From contig JAATFG010000118.1 of assembly GCA_015655355.1 (NCBI GenBank), positions 1 through 43,642 of the forward strand: a stretch of DNA of 43,642 nucleotides. The letters run 5' to 3'. The number at the start of each line of letters is the position of its first letter. Within the stretch, counting starts at the first letter, position 1. The notes beneath the pieces were generated by a model. That model saw only the letters and a list, made by a program, of their open reading frames with translations, was not told where the DNA came from and searched no databases. The DNA is from Lysobacterales bacterium. Lineage in GTDB: Bacteria; Pseudomonadota; Gammaproteobacteria; Xanthomonadales; Xanthomonadaceae. Positions 33,954 to 42,103 of the stretch are shown here, piece by piece. Position numbers and translations under genes: made by a program.

Positions 33954-33979
33954 GTTCGCTGCGAAGGGGCACCTATACT
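33952..33979 (+). promoter_or_regulatory. Candidate promoter of the aspartyl protease gene
   Basis: -10 TATACT (33974-33979, 5 of 6) is preceded at 16 bp by a weak -35 TTGTTC (33952-33957) that overlaps the T tract of the upstream terminator. It would give a leader of about 27 nt to the ATG at 34013. Confidence 0.45.
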
Positions 33980-34012
33980 CGCTGGGGATACGCCCGAATG
34001 GAGTACGCAGCC

Positions 34013-35308
34013 ATGAAACCGTCGCTGTTCCTTTCCGCCGCATTGCTGGTGCCGGCCATGTCGGCGTTCGCGCAAGAAGCGGACGTGCGCGACCTGTTCG
34101 ACCGATCCGACTGGTTCGCGTTGCGCACGCGAGTGTCGCCCGCGGATGCGTTGCTCGTCCGCGGTGGCGTGGCGTCCGCGTTCAACGACGCCGATGCGCT
34201 CGATCTGCTGGCGCAAGCGACCCGGCAACAGCCGGCCGGCGACGATGCCTATGCCGCGCATCTGTTCATCGCGTTGCAATTGATCCGCCAGGGGCAGACG
34301 TGCGAGGCGCTCGATCACTTGCATGCGGCGCAGGCGATGCAGCCGGATGCGGAGGACGTAAAGGCGTTCCTGCCCTTGGTCGAGCCGTTCGGCCAGTTTC
34401 CCGACCAAGCCGTCGAACGCCGCGGCCATTCCGTGCTGGGCTACGCGCGCGCTTCCACCGGCCTGCAGGTTCCGCTGCAAGTGAACGGCCATCCGGTGCG
34501 TTTCATCCTCGACACCGGCATGCCGTGGTCGGGCATCAGCGAGTCGCAGGCGCGTGCCTTGGGCATGCGCATCGTCGACAGCCAAGGCACGTTGGGCGAC
34601 GCGGCCGGAGTGAGTGGCGGCGTGCGCGTGGCACAGGCGGAGCACGTGCGCATCGGCAAGCTGGAGCTGTCGCACGTGGCATTTCTCGTGTTCCGCGACG
34701 ACCAGCTGCCCTACGCCAAATTGAAAGGCGGCGAACGCGGCCTGCTCGGCCTGCCGGTGATTCTGGCCATGCGCAATCTCGCCTGGGACGACAGCGGGCG
34801 TTTCGAGTTCGATCGGCCGGCGTTGCCTCGCGCCGCCGGCAGACCTTCCAACCTGAGCTTCGATCCGCCGCAGATGCACCTGCTGGCCAGCGGCGAATTC
34901 CAGGGGCAGGCGGTGGATTTCGAGTTGGATACCGGCTCGAACGATTCGGAACTGTGGCCGCCGTTCGCCAAACGGTTTGCGGCGCTGGTGGATGCCGCGC
35001 CCGCGCATGGCAGCAAGCAGGAAAACGGACTCAACGGCAGTACCACGCTGCGCTTCGCCCAACTGGACTCGGCGGGCTTCGCCATTGGCGGTTCGACGCT
35101 GAGCTTGCGTCCGGCGCGCGTGGCGCTGGAAGTCACCAAGGACGAAAGCGCAGTGCGCGACGGCGCATTGGGCATCGACTTGCTGTGGCGGATGAGATCA
35201 GTGTCGCTGGATTTTGCGACGATGCGGCTCGACCTGGGGGCGCCGCTCGACGCTCAGGCCGCTGCCGGCAACCCGGGCGCGATCCCGGCGATCAGCGCAT
35301 CGAAATAA
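34013..35308 (+). CDS. Exported two-lobed retropepsin-like aspartyl protease
   Basis: 431 residues with a signal peptide ending SAFA-Q (about residue 20). An N-terminal helical segment (about 25-135) resembles a TPR-like region. Two retropepsin-type lobes follow, each with a catalytic DTG and the later hydrophobic-Gly partner motif. Lobe 1 has FILDTGMPWSG (D167) and RGLLGLPVILAMRNL. Lobe 2 has FELDTGSNDSE (D306) and DGALGIDLLWRMRSVSLD. The two lobes align over about 120 residues, showing internal duplication. One chain could thus form its own active-site pair, as in pepsin. ATG at 34013 has GGAG 9 nt upstream. The last 55 bp overlap the dusB 3' end on the other strand. Substrate unknown. Confidence 0.85.
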   Translation: MKPSLFLSAALLVPAMSAFAQEADVRDLFDRSDWFALRTRVSPADALLVRGGVASAFNDADALDLLAQATRQQPAGDDAYAAHLFIALQLIRQGQTCEALDHLHAAQAMQPDAEDVKAFLPLVEPFGQFPDQAVERRGHSVLGYARASTGLQVPLQVNGHPVRFILDTGMPWSGISESQARALGMRIVDSQGTLGDAAGVSGGVRVAQAEHVRIGKLELSHVAFLVFRDDQLPYAKLKGGERGLLGLPVILAMRNLAWDDSGRFEFDRPALPRAAGRPSNLSFDPPQMHLLASGEFQGQAVDFELDTGSNDSELWPPFAKRFAALVDAAPAHGSKQENGLNGSTTLRFAQLDSAGFAIGGSTLSLRPARVALEVTKDESAVRDGALGIDLLWRMRSVSLDFATMRLDLGAPLDAQAAAGNPGAIPAISASK

Positions 35309-36264
35309 TCCCGGGTCAGCGCGATCTGCGCTTCCGCGGTCTCGGCGCGGTTGACCACGGCGCGGAAACTTTCGTTCTCCGGTTTGTCCTTCGCGTACCA
35401 ACCGAGATGCTTGCGTGCGATGCGCACGCCGGCCTGTTCGCCGTAGTGCGCGTGCAACGCATGCAGGTGGCCGAGCAGGATGTCGCGCACTTCCTGCAGC
35501 GACGGCGGCGGCAATTCTTCGCCGGTTGCGAGGTAGTGGGCGATTTCGCGGAAAATCCACGGCCGGCCTTGCGCGGCGCGGCCGATCATCACCGCATCGC
35601 ACTTCGTGTAATCGAGCACGAACTTCGCCTTGCGCGGCGAATCGATGTCGCCGTTGGCGCTGACCGGAATCCGCAAGCGCGACTTGATCTCGGCGATCGT
35701 GTCGTATTCGGCGATGCCGGTGTAATGCTGGTCGCGGGTGCGGCCGTGCACGGCGAGCGCGGCGATGCCGCAATCCTCGGCGATGCGCGCGATCGCCGGC
35801 GCGTTGCGGTTTTCGGCATTCCAGCCGGTGCGGATTTTCAGCGTCACCGGGACTTCGACGGCGTCCACCACGGCGCTCAGGATTTGCGCGACCAGTTTCT
35901 CGTCGCGCATCAGCGCCGAACCGGCCCAGGCGTTGCAGACCTTCTTCGCCGGGCAGCCCATGTTGATGTCGATGATCTGCGCGCCATGCTCGACGTTGTA
36001 GAGCGCGGCTTCGGCGAGCAACTGCGGGTCGGTGCCGGCGATCTGCACGTCGATCGGCGCCGGTTCGCCGGCGTGGTCCATGCGCGTGCGCGACTTGCTG
36101 GTGTTCCAGAAGCGCGGGTCGGAAATCGTCATCTCCGAGACTGCCAGGCTGGCGCCGAGGCGTTTGCACAGCAGGCGAAAGGGTTTGTCGGTCACGCCGG
36201 CCATCGGCGCGAGCAGCAGCGGCGTTTCGCCGGGATTGCCGATGGAGTGGGGACCGATGCGCAT
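35254..36264 (-). CDS. dusB: tRNA-dihydrouridine synthase B
   Basis: FMN- and NADPH-dependent reduction of a specific uridine in the tRNA D-loop; 336 residues. The sequence follows DusB closely: LLLAPMAGVTDKPFR, VQIAGTDPQLLAEAA, IIDINMGCPAKKVCNAWAGSAL (with the catalytic cysteine), VTLKIRTGW, VHGRTRDQHYTG, VSANGDIDSP and MIGRAAQGRPWIFREI. The ATG at 36264 (MRIGPHSIGN) is the standard beginning; the frame stays open 18 codons upstream. In many gammaproteobacteria dusB is followed by fis; here nothing follows on this strand, and the 3' end is antisense to the protease gene for 55 bp. Confidence 0.96.
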   Translation of the reverse strand: MRIGPHSIGNPGETPLLLAPMAGVTDKPFRLLCKRLGASLAVSEMTISDPRFWNTSKSRTRMDHAGEPAPIDVQIAGTDPQLLAEAALYNVEHGAQIIDINMGCPAKKVCNAWAGSALMRDEKLVAQILSAVVDAVEVPVTLKIRTGWNAENRNAPAIARIAEDCGIAALAVHGRTRDQHYTGIAEYDTIAEIKSRLRIPVSANGDIDSPRKAKFVLDYTKCDAVMIGRAAQGRPWIFREIAHYLATGEELPPPSLQEVRDILLGHLHALHAHYGEQAGVRIARKHLGWYAKDKPENESFRAVVNRAETAEAQIALTRDYFDALIAGIAPGLPAAA

Positions 36265-36364
36265 GGCCGACAGTGTAATGGACGTGCAAAATGCGGGCTG
36301 CGGCGGGATGCGCGCCACCGCATGCGGTTAGGATGGGGATGGATTGCAGATCGATGTGCTTGCC

Positions 36365-37051
36365 ATGAACTTCCACAGGCTCCGGATTCCGCTGTTTCTT
36401 GCGTTCTGCGCGCTGGCCGCGCCGGCAGTCGCGCAGCAGGCCGATGCCGACCAGCAACTGCGCGTGGTCGGTTTTTCGCTGCCGACCGACCGGATCAGTA
36501 CCGGTGGCGTCGCCGGCGCGATCCAGCAGGCGCAGGCCAGCGGGCAATTGCACGTGGGCGACATGCCGCTGGACGAGGCGATGATGCGCCTGCTGGTGCA
36601 GGCCAGCCGCGATGCCGAGGACGACTTGCGCGCGCAGATGCAAGCGATGGACCGCAGCGGCACGCTCACCGCCATGCAGCGCGTGCAGGTGATGCGGCAG
36701 ATGGACGCCACCCATGCGGCACGCGGGCGCATCGAGGCCAAGCTGCAGGCGCGCGAACTGCAGCAGTCGCCGCAGCACCTGACGCCGCAGGCGCACAGCC
36801 AGTGGTGGGACGAGACGAAACAGGCACCGGCCGGTGTCGCGCCGTCCGCGCCTGCCGCCACGCAAACGCATGCCGCCGGCGATTCCACCGGCGTCGGCGG
36901 CGACGGATTGCTGGTTGACGCGCCCGGCCAGGACGGGCAACTGGCCCTGGACACGGCGCTGGCCCGGGCCGCGCGCCTGAAAGCGGTGATGCAGGCGCTG
37001 ACCGATGCCTTCGACAGCCAGAGCAAATACCTGATCCTCGACGGCAAATAA
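36365..37051 (+). CDS. Exported protein of unknown function
   Basis: 228 residues; I recognise no family. A signal peptide MNFHRLRIPLFLAFCALAAPAVA-QQ precedes a mature region. The centre (about 55-145) is strongly helical, rich in Gln, Met, Ala and charged residues (SRDAEDDLRAQMQAMDRSG...ARGRIEAKLQARELQQ) and probably a coiled coil. A Pro/Ala/Thr-rich linker (about 158-180) leads to a second short helix ending SKYLILDGK. ATG at 36365 was chosen over an in-frame codon seven residues upstream because it starts the signal peptide. It is divergent from dusB (100 bp gap) and shares a convergent terminator with the next gene. Confidence 0.7.
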   Translation: MNFHRLRIPLFLAFCALAAPAVAQQADADQQLRVVGFSLPTDRISTGGVAGAIQQAQASGQLHVGDMPLDEAMMRLLVQASRDAEDDLRAQMQAMDRSGTLTAMQRVQVMRQMDATHAARGRIEAKLQARELQQSPQHLTPQAHSQWWDETKQAPAGVAPSAPAATQTHAAGDSTGVGGDGLLVDAPGQDGQLALDTALARAARLKAVMQALTDAFDSQSKYLILDGK

Positions 37052-37067
37052 CCCGTGCCGGAAATGC

Positions 37068-37091
37068 AAAAGCCGCCTTGCGGCGGCTTTT
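37068..37091. terminator. Bidirectional intrinsic terminator
   Basis: AAAAGCCGCC (37068-37077), TTGC loop, GGCGGCTTTT (37082-37091). The A and T flanks make it work on both strands. It lies between two convergent genes for exported unknown proteins. Confidence 0.85.
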
Positions 37092-37115
37092 CGGCGAAGC
37101 GGGCGAACGCTGCGC

Positions 37116-37922
37116 TTACAAATCCTGTTCGTAGCGCACGTAAGGCACGGCGCCCTGGTCGTTGTTGATGTTTTGCGGCGCGAACGGGTTCTTGCCGCTG
37201 GTGATGACGTTCTCGGCACCGACGGTGAGCTGGCCGCTCCACGGCGTGCGCCAGGTCACGCCGAGGCCGACCCCGGACCAGCCCGGCTGGCCGGGTGCGT
37301 CGACCACGCGGCCGATGATGTTGGCGCTGACGTTGCCGTAGCCGCCGCCGACGGACAGGCTCTTGCTGCTCCAGTGGTCGCTGAAGGCCGGCGGCAGGTC
37401 GGCGACCGGAATCAGCTGCGCGTGCGCGACCGCGCCGCCGATGCGGACGAAGCCTTCGCGGCCGATGTTCTTTTCGCCGAACACGGCCAGATTGTTCTGT
37501 TCGATCGGCGCATCCGAGCGCGGGGTCAGCCAGCTTGGCAGGGTGCCGCGGTTGTTGCCCACGCTCCAGCCACCATGCAGGCCGTTGCCGCGCGAGCCGT
37601 CATGGTCCCCGTCGAGGCTGGCGACGTTGCAGCGGCTGATCAGGCTGCCGATGTTGGCAGCGCTGCCGTTGCAGACCAGACCGAGCGAATCGCCCGGGTC
37701 GAGGCAGAAGGCGGCGTTGAGGTTGTCCTGGCCGCCGAGGCGCCAGCGCGCGTTGCCGCTGGCCTGGCCGGTCGGTTCCAGCATCAGCATGCCTTCGACC
37801 TGGCCACTGTTGTCCAGCACCGGCAGGTAGGCCGCGTCCGGCTTGCTCTGCGCATGCGCCGCCGTGGCCAGTCCAAGGGACAGCAGCAGGGTGGCGGGCA
37901 GGGTGAGGGGACGCGGTTTCAT
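37116..37922 (-). CDS. Exported protein of unknown function, beta-rich
   Basis: 268 residues with a signal peptide MKPRPLTLPATLLLSLGLATAAHA-QS. The mature part is rich in Gly, Asn and alternating hydrophobics (SLSVGGGYGNVSANIIGRV, GWSGVGLGVTWRTPWSGQLTVGAENVI). It finishes VPYVRYEQDL, suggesting outer-membrane beta strands, though no terminal aromatic is present. It has two cysteine pairs (FCLDPG...LVCNG and SRCNV). No family is recognised; similar proteins may be limited to Xanthomonadales (inference). A perfect CRP/Clp-type site lies ~130 bp upstream with a plausible promoter, so cAMP- or c-di-GMP-linked control by a Crp/Clp regulator is likely. Confidence 0.7.
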   Translation of the reverse strand: MKPRPLTLPATLLLSLGLATAAHAQSKPDAAYLPVLDNSGQVEGMLMLEPTGQASGNARWRLGGQDNLNAAFCLDPGDSLGLVCNGSAANIGSLISRCNVASLDGDHDGSRGNGLHGGWSVGNNRGTLPSWLTPRSDAPIEQNNLAVFGEKNIGREGFVRIGGAVAHAQLIPVADLPPAFSDHWSSKSLSVGGGYGNVSANIIGRVVDAPGQPGWSGVGLGVTWRTPWSGQLTVGAENVITSGKNPFAPQNINNDQGAVPYVRYEQDL

Positions 37923-37989
37923 GGCGGGGGATTCGACTTCCGGGTGTCGAACGAAGTTCCCTGAGTTAATGGAAGGTCACGCTAATCGA

Positions 37990-38019
37990 TTTATGTTTCT
38001 TTAACAAGACGCGGTGCAA
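37990..38019 (-). promoter_or_regulatory. Candidate promoter for the exported beta-rich protein
   Basis: Minus strand: -35 TTGCAC (38019-38014), 18-bp spacer, -10 CATAAA (37995-37990). The predicted start near 37983 leaves the CRP/Clp site centred about 75 bp upstream, compatible with class I activation. Confidence 0.4.
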
Positions 38020-38050
38020 CCGGAGCCGGGCGACTTCATGCGCAGTTTAT

Positions 38051-38066
38051 TGTGACTTATTTCACA
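38051..38066. promoter_or_regulatory. Perfect CRP/Clp-type operator
   Basis: TGTGA-CTTATT-TCACA, a full match to the TGTGA-N6-TCACA consensus shared by E. coli CRP and Xanthomonas Clp. It lies between hslO and the exported beta-rich protein gene (both minus strand), 31 bp beyond the hslO stop. The downstream minus-strand gene is therefore the likely target. Confidence 0.75.
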
Positions 38067-38096
38067 AAAAAATGGCCAGGCATCTGCCGTCGCGCC

Positions 38097-39005
38097 TTAT
38101 TGAAGCCGGGCCGGTGCCTCGGCCGCGGGCGCATGCGGGGTGAACAGGGCGGTGATCTGGTCCGAGCTGAACAGGTAGCACTGGCCGCAGAACTCGCAGC
38201 GCACCTCGGCCTGGCCATCGGCTTGCACCGCAGCGGCGGCCTCGTCCGGGCCGAGCGATTCCAGCATCGCCGCGACCCGCTCGCGCGAACAGGAGCAGGC
38301 GAAGCGCAGCCCGGTTTCGGCCAGCACTTGCGGGCTTTCCTCGTGAAACAGGCGATGCAGCAGGGAGGCCGCATCGGTCGCCTGCAATTCGGCCTCGCCG
38401 AGGGTGTCGAACAGCGCGCCGACCCGATTCCAGCCATCCTCGTCGCCTTCGTTGCCCGGCAGCTTCTGCAGCATCAGGCCGACCGCCGAATCGCTGTCGG
38501 CGGCCAGCAGCAGGCGGGTCGGCAACTGCTCGGACTGGCGGAAATAGGTCTCGAACGCCTCGGCCAACGTCGCCGCGCCCAGCTCGACCAGGCTCTGGTA
38601 ACGCTGCGGCTGGCGCGGGTCGAGGCCCGGGTTTTCGATCGTGATCGCCAGCATCGCATCGGTGCCGAGTTCGCGCAGGTCGCGGGGGACGTCGGTTGCG
38701 CCTTCCTCAAGCCGAACGATGCCGCGCAGGGTGTGCTGCGCCGTGCATTCGGCGAACAGGGTGCGCAGTGCGCCACTGCCGCGCAACTGCACCGACAGCC
38801 GTCCGCCGACCTTGACATGGCCGGTGAACAGCGTCGCGGCGACCACCGCTTCGCCGAGCAGTTCCTGCGCGGCTGGCGGATAGTGGCCGTGCGCGAGGAT
38901 TTCGCGCCAACTGTCGTTCAGCCGCACGTGGACGCCGCGCACGCCGGCGCGCGGCAACAGGAATCTCAACTGGGAATCAGGCAATTGCGCGTCATGGGAA
39001 GACAT
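38097..39005 (-). CDS. hslO: Redox-regulated chaperone Hsp33
   Basis: Cytoplasmic holdase activated by oxidation plus heat; 302 residues. The N-terminal domain (about 1-180) shows the HslO pattern: [27 protein letters not shown] and [20 protein letters not shown]. The C-terminal redox switch has the zinc cysteines as CSC (C237/C239) and CEFC (C270/C273), with an extra C276. It starts at ATG 39005 ([10 protein letters not shown]) with AAGGAA upstream; the open frame beyond it is antisense to mtgA. It is divergent from mtgA, 57 bp apart. Confidence 0.96.
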   Translation of the reverse strand: MSSHDAQLPDSQLRFLLPRAGVRGVHVRLNDSWREILAHGHYPPAAQELLGEAVVAATLFTGHVKVGGRLSVQLRGSGALRTLFAECTAQHTLRGIVRLEEGATDVPRDLRELGTDAMLAITIENPGLDPRQPQRYQSLVELGAATLAEAFETYFRQSEQLPTRLLLAADSDSAVGLMLQKLPGNEGDEDGWNRVGALFDTLGEAELQATDAASLLHRLFHEESPQVLAETGLRFACSCSRERVAAMLESLGPDEAAAAVQADGQAEVRCEFCGQCYLFSSDQITALFTPHAPAAEAPARLQ

Positions 39006-39062
39006 CGGGATTCCTTGGAATGCGTGCGGCAATGGATAATGCCTGACAGAAGCGAGGCCGCA

Positions 39063-39902
39063 ATGGATGAGGAAGCAGCACAAATGGGGATGGATGCGAG
39101 CGGTCTCAAGCCCGCGCCACGGGCCTTGCCCGAACCGCCCGTGCCACGCCGCGTCACCCCGGCCAAATACCGGCAATGGTGGTGCTGGGCGCTGGCGTTC
39201 CCGTTGCTGTTCGCCATCGCCAGCATTTTCCAGGTCGTGGTGCTGCGCTTCGTCGATCCGCCGTTTTCGGCGTTCATGCTCGAACGCCAGTTGTCGGTGT
39301 GGCTGCACGGTGACTTGCGTCTGATGCGCCACGACTGGCGCGACCTGGACGAAATTGCGTACACGCTGCCGATGTCGATGGTCGCCGGCGAGGACCAGCG
39401 CTTCGCCGTGCACCACGGCTTCGATTTCGGCGCGATCGAAGCAGCGCAGAAACACAACGACCGCATGATCGCGCGCGCCGAAAAGCGCAACCGGCCGGTG
39501 ACGCGCCTGCGCGGCGCCAGCACCATCAGCCAGCAGACCGCGAAGAACCTGTTCCTGTGGCAGGGCAGTAGCTTGCCGTCGCGCGCGCTGCGCAAGGTCG
39601 GCGAAGTCTGGTACACCGTGCTGCTGGAAACGCTGTGGCCGAAGCGGCGCATCCTCGAGGTCTATGCCAACGTCGCCGAGCTCGGCGACGGCTATTACGG
39701 CGCGCAGGCGGCGGCACGGCATTTCTTCGGCGAGGATGCCAGCGCGCTTTCCCCCGCCGAAAGTGCGCGTCTGGCCGCGGTTTTGCCGGGGCCGCGCCTC
39801 TACAATCCGGTACGGCCGAGCGGCTACGTGCAGAACCGCGCGAACTGGATCCAGCGCCAGGTCGGGCAGCTCGGCGGCCGAACCTATTTGGAGAACCTGT
39901 GA
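39063..39902 (+). CDS. mtgA: Monofunctional peptidoglycan glycosyltransferase
   Basis: Polymerises lipid II into glycan strands at the inner membrane; GT51 family, 279 residues. After a short cytoplasmic tail, a TM helix at about 40-62 anchors the periplasmic domain. The catalytic glutamate is E110 in [18 protein letters not shown]. The second motif [17 protein letters not shown] (150-166) and the third [29 protein letters not shown] are intact. No transpeptidase domain follows. ATG at 39063 with GAGG 5 nt upstream. The stop overlaps the GTG of the next gene (GTGA), so it is coupled to a polyprenyl-phosphate-type glycosyltransferase. Confidence 0.96.
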   Translation: MDEEAAQMGMDASGLKPAPRALPEPPVPRRVTPAKYRQWWCWALAFPLLFAIASIFQVVVLRFVDPPFSAFMLERQLSVWLHGDLRLMRHDWRDLDEIAYTLPMSMVAGEDQRFAVHHGFDFGAIEAAQKHNDRMIARAEKRNRPVTRLRGASTISQQTAKNLFLWQGSSLPSRALRKVGEVWYTVLLETLWPKRRILEVYANVAELGDGYYGAQAAARHFFGEDASALSPAESARLAAVLPGPRLYNPVRPSGYVQNRANWIQRQVGQLGGRTYLENL

Positions 39903-40924
39903 GCGCCGAACGATTGACCGTGCTGGTCGCTGCCTACAACGAGGCCGACGCGCTGCCACGCCTGCATCCGCGCATCGATGCGGCACTGCGCGAACTGCCC
40001 GGGCTCGACGCGCGCATCGTCTATGTCGACGATGGCAGCCGTGACGGCACTTGGCAGGTGATGCAGGACATCACCGCGCGCGATCCGCGCGTCGCCCTGC
40101 TCAAGCTCTCGCGCAATTTCGGCAAGGAACTGGCGATGACCGCCGGGCTGGACCGGATCGAGGATGGTGCGGCGATCATCCTCGACGCCGACGGCCAGGA
40201 CCCGCCGGAGCTGATCCCGCAGTTCGTCGCCAAATGGCGCGAAGGCTACGACGACGTGCACGGCACGCGCCTGCAGCGCGAGGGCGAAGGCTGGCTCAAG
40301 CGCGCCACCGCGCATGCGTTCTACCGCGTGATCGGGCGTTTGTCGAAAACGCCGATACCGGCCGATACCGGCGATTTCCGCCTGCTCTCGCCGCGCGCGC
40401 TGGCATCGCTGAAGCAGCTGCGCGAGCGCCGCCGCTTCATGAAGGGCCTGTTCGGCTGGGTCGGTTTCAACACCGTCGCCATTCCCTACCAGCGCCAGGC
40501 GCGCATGGCCGGGCGCAGCAAGTTCAACCTGTGGAAGCTGTGGAATTTCGCCCTGGAAGGGATCACCAGCTTCTCCACCGCGCCGCTGCGGCTGGCGACC
40601 TACGTTGGCCTGTTCACCGCCGCGATCGCGTTCCTGTATGCGGTGTTCATCATCATCAAGGCGCTGTGCTTCGGTGATCGCGTCGCCGGCTATCCGTCGA
40701 TGATGGCGGTGATCCTGTTCCTCGGCGGCGTGCAACTGGTCGCGCTTGGCCTGATCGGCGAATACCTCGGCCGCCTGTACGAGGAAGTGAAGCAGCGCCC
40801 GCTGTACCTCGTGGACGTGTGGCAAGCGGCGGCGGAAGGCGTATGCTCGCCGCCGTCGACCCACGTGGAGGAGCGCAGTCATGCACACGGTACGGCAATT
40901 GCTGGGAGCGAAGCCCCGCGCTGA
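39899..40924 (+). CDS. GT2 glycosyltransferase, DPM1/GtrB-like, with two C-terminal TM helices
   Basis: Transfers a sugar, probably from a nucleotide sugar to undecaprenyl phosphate, at the cytoplasmic face; 341 residues. The GT-A domain has [11 protein letters not shown] (44-47 DDGS), the metal-binding [13 protein letters not shown] (96-101) and [14 protein letters not shown]. Two TM helices lie at about 232-254 and 266-290. Similar proteins (ArnC, GtrB, DPM synthase) make polyprenyl-phospho-sugars for surface polymers. It starts at GTG 39899 inside the mtgA stop with TGGAG 7 nt before. The last ~25 residues (after [13 protein letters not shown]) are atypical, and the final 14 overlap the CBS gene, suggesting loss of an earlier stop. 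Confidence 0.9.
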   Translation: MSAERLTVLVAAYNEADALPRLHPRIDAALRELPGLDARIVYVDDGSRDGTWQVMQDITARDPRVALLKLSRNFGKELAMTAGLDRIEDGAAIILDADGQDPPELIPQFVAKWREGYDDVHGTRLQREGEGWLKRATAHAFYRVIGRLSKTPIPADTGDFRLLSPRALASLKQLRERRRFMKGLFGWVGFNTVAIPYQRQARMAGRSKFNLWKLWNFALEGITSFSTAPLRLATYVGLFTAAIAFLYAVFIIIKALCFGDRVAGYPSMMAVILFLGGVQLVALGLIGEYLGRLYEEVKQRPLYLVDVWQAAAEGVCSPPSTHVEERSHAHGTAIAGSEAPR

Positions 40925-41315
40925 GGTCTTCGCGGTACGCCCGGACGATTCGGTGTTCGAGGCGATCCGGCTGATGGCGGAGAAAGGCGTCGGCGCGGTA
41001 TTGGTGATGGACGGCGCGCGGCTGGCGGGCATCGTTTCCGAGCGCGACTACGCGCGCAAGGTGATCCTGCACGACAAGGCTTCGCGAACCACGCCGGTGC
41101 ACGAAATCATGACCGCGGAGCTGATCGTGGTCGGGACGGATTTCTCGGTCGATCGCTGCATGCAACTGGTCACCGAGCATCGCATCCGGCATTTGCCGGT
41201 GCTGGACGGCGAGCGCGTCGTCGGCGTGGTTTCGATCGGCGACCTGGTCAAGGCGGTGATCGAGCGGCAGCAGGCCGAGCTGGACCAGTTGCAGCGCTAC
41301 ATCACCGCCGGCTAG
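40881..41315 (+). CDS. CBS-domain pair protein
   Basis: 144 residues made almost only of two CBS domains (about 8-65 and 75-135), the Bateman module that binds adenosine ligands such as AMP, ATP or SAM. Signatures: VRPDDSVFEAIRLMAEKGVGAVLVMDGARLAGIVSERDYARKV and its repeat VGTDFSVDRCMQLVTEHRIRHLPVLDGERVVGVVSIGDLVKAVI. It has no catalytic domain, so it is a stand-alone sensor or regulator. ATG at 40881 with GGAGG upstream, inside the end of the glycosyltransferase gene. An association with cell-envelope GT activity is inferred from the operon. Confidence 0.93.
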   Translation: MHTVRQLLGAKPRAEVFAVRPDDSVFEAIRLMAEKGVGAVLVMDGARLAGIVSERDYARKVILHDKASRTTPVHEIMTAELIVVGTDFSVDRCMQLVTEHRIRHLPVLDGERVVGVVSIGDLVKAVIERQQAELDQLQRYITAG

Positions 41316-41330
41316 GCGCGGTGCGCCGCG

Positions 41331-41356
41331 TGCCGGGCGAACGAATCAGCCCGGCA
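41331..41356. repeat. Inverted repeat between the CBS gene and hlyIII
   Basis: TGCCGGGC (41331-41338) and GCCCGGCA (41349-41356) form a perfect 8-bp stem with a 10-nt loop. It contains the hlyIII stop. No U tract. It may act as a weak convergent terminator. Confidence 0.45.
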
Positions 41357-42035
41357 ACACCTGCATCGTCACCGCGACGAAGTGGCAGACGCTGCCGCCG
41401 ATCACGAACAGGTGCCAGATCGCGTGCGAATAACGGATGTTTTCGCGCATGTAGAAGTACGTGCCGGCGGTGTAGGAAAGGCCGCCGATGATCAGCCAGA
41501 CGAAGGTCGGCAGGTCGATGCTGTGCAGCATCGGCTTGACCGCGACGAGCACCAGCCAGCCCATCGCGATGTAGATGGCGGTCGACAGCCCCTTGAAGCG
41601 GCCGGTGAAGAACAGCTTGAAGATCACGCCGGCAACTGCCAGCGTCCAGATCGCCGCGAACAGGCTCCAGCCCCACGCGCTTTCGTGGCGCAGGCCGATC
41701 AGGGTGAACGGCGTGTAGGTGCCGGCGATCAAGAGATAAATCGCGCAATGATCGAACACCTTCAGCCGGCCCTTGGCCACCGGATGCTGGATCGAGTGGT
41801 ACAGCGTCGATGCGGTGTACAGCAGCAGCAAGGTCACCCCGAACACGATGCTGGCGCCGAGCTGCCAGCCGTCGCCGTAGATCGCCGCGAGGGTGATCAG
41901 CACCGCGCTGCCGGCAAGGGCCAGCGCCGCGCCGACGCCATGCGTGAGCGCGCTGGCGATCTCGTCGCGCATGTCGGCGAGGTGGTCGGCGCGCAGGCGC
42001 GCTTCGGCATCGGGGAAGTGCGTGGGCTTGCTCAT
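41346..42035 (-). CDS. Hemolysin III/PAQR-family membrane protein (HlyIII)
   Basis: 229-residue protein with seven hydrophobic helices, typical of HlyIII (YqfA/PAQR). Conserved polar residues that bind a metal in this family are present: YTASTLYHSIQHP, DHCAIYLLIAGTYTP, YTAGTYFYMRENIRYSHAIWHLFVIGGSVCHFVA. Cytolytic activity was shown for some members, but most are of unknown function and probably hydrolase- or receptor-like. ATG at 42035 (MSKPTHFPD); the open frame upstream adds eight residues. It stands alone, downstream of prfC on the minus strand. Confidence 0.9.
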   Translation of the reverse strand: MSKPTHFPDAEARLRADHLADMRDEIASALTHGVGAALALAGSAVLITLAAIYGDGWQLGASIVFGVTLLLLYTASTLYHSIQHPVAKGRLKVFDHCAIYLLIAGTYTPFTLIGLRHESAWGWSLFAAIWTLAVAGVIFKLFFTGRFKGLSTAIYIAMGWLVLVAVKPMLHSIDLPTFVWLIIGGLSYTAGTYFYMRENIRYSHAIWHLFVIGGSVCHFVAVTMQVLPG

Positions 42036-42103
42036 GCGCCGATTATGGCACGCGGGCAAGTTCGGTTTCCGTTACGCGGCGGGCGCGGAATGCGACGGCT
42101 TGC

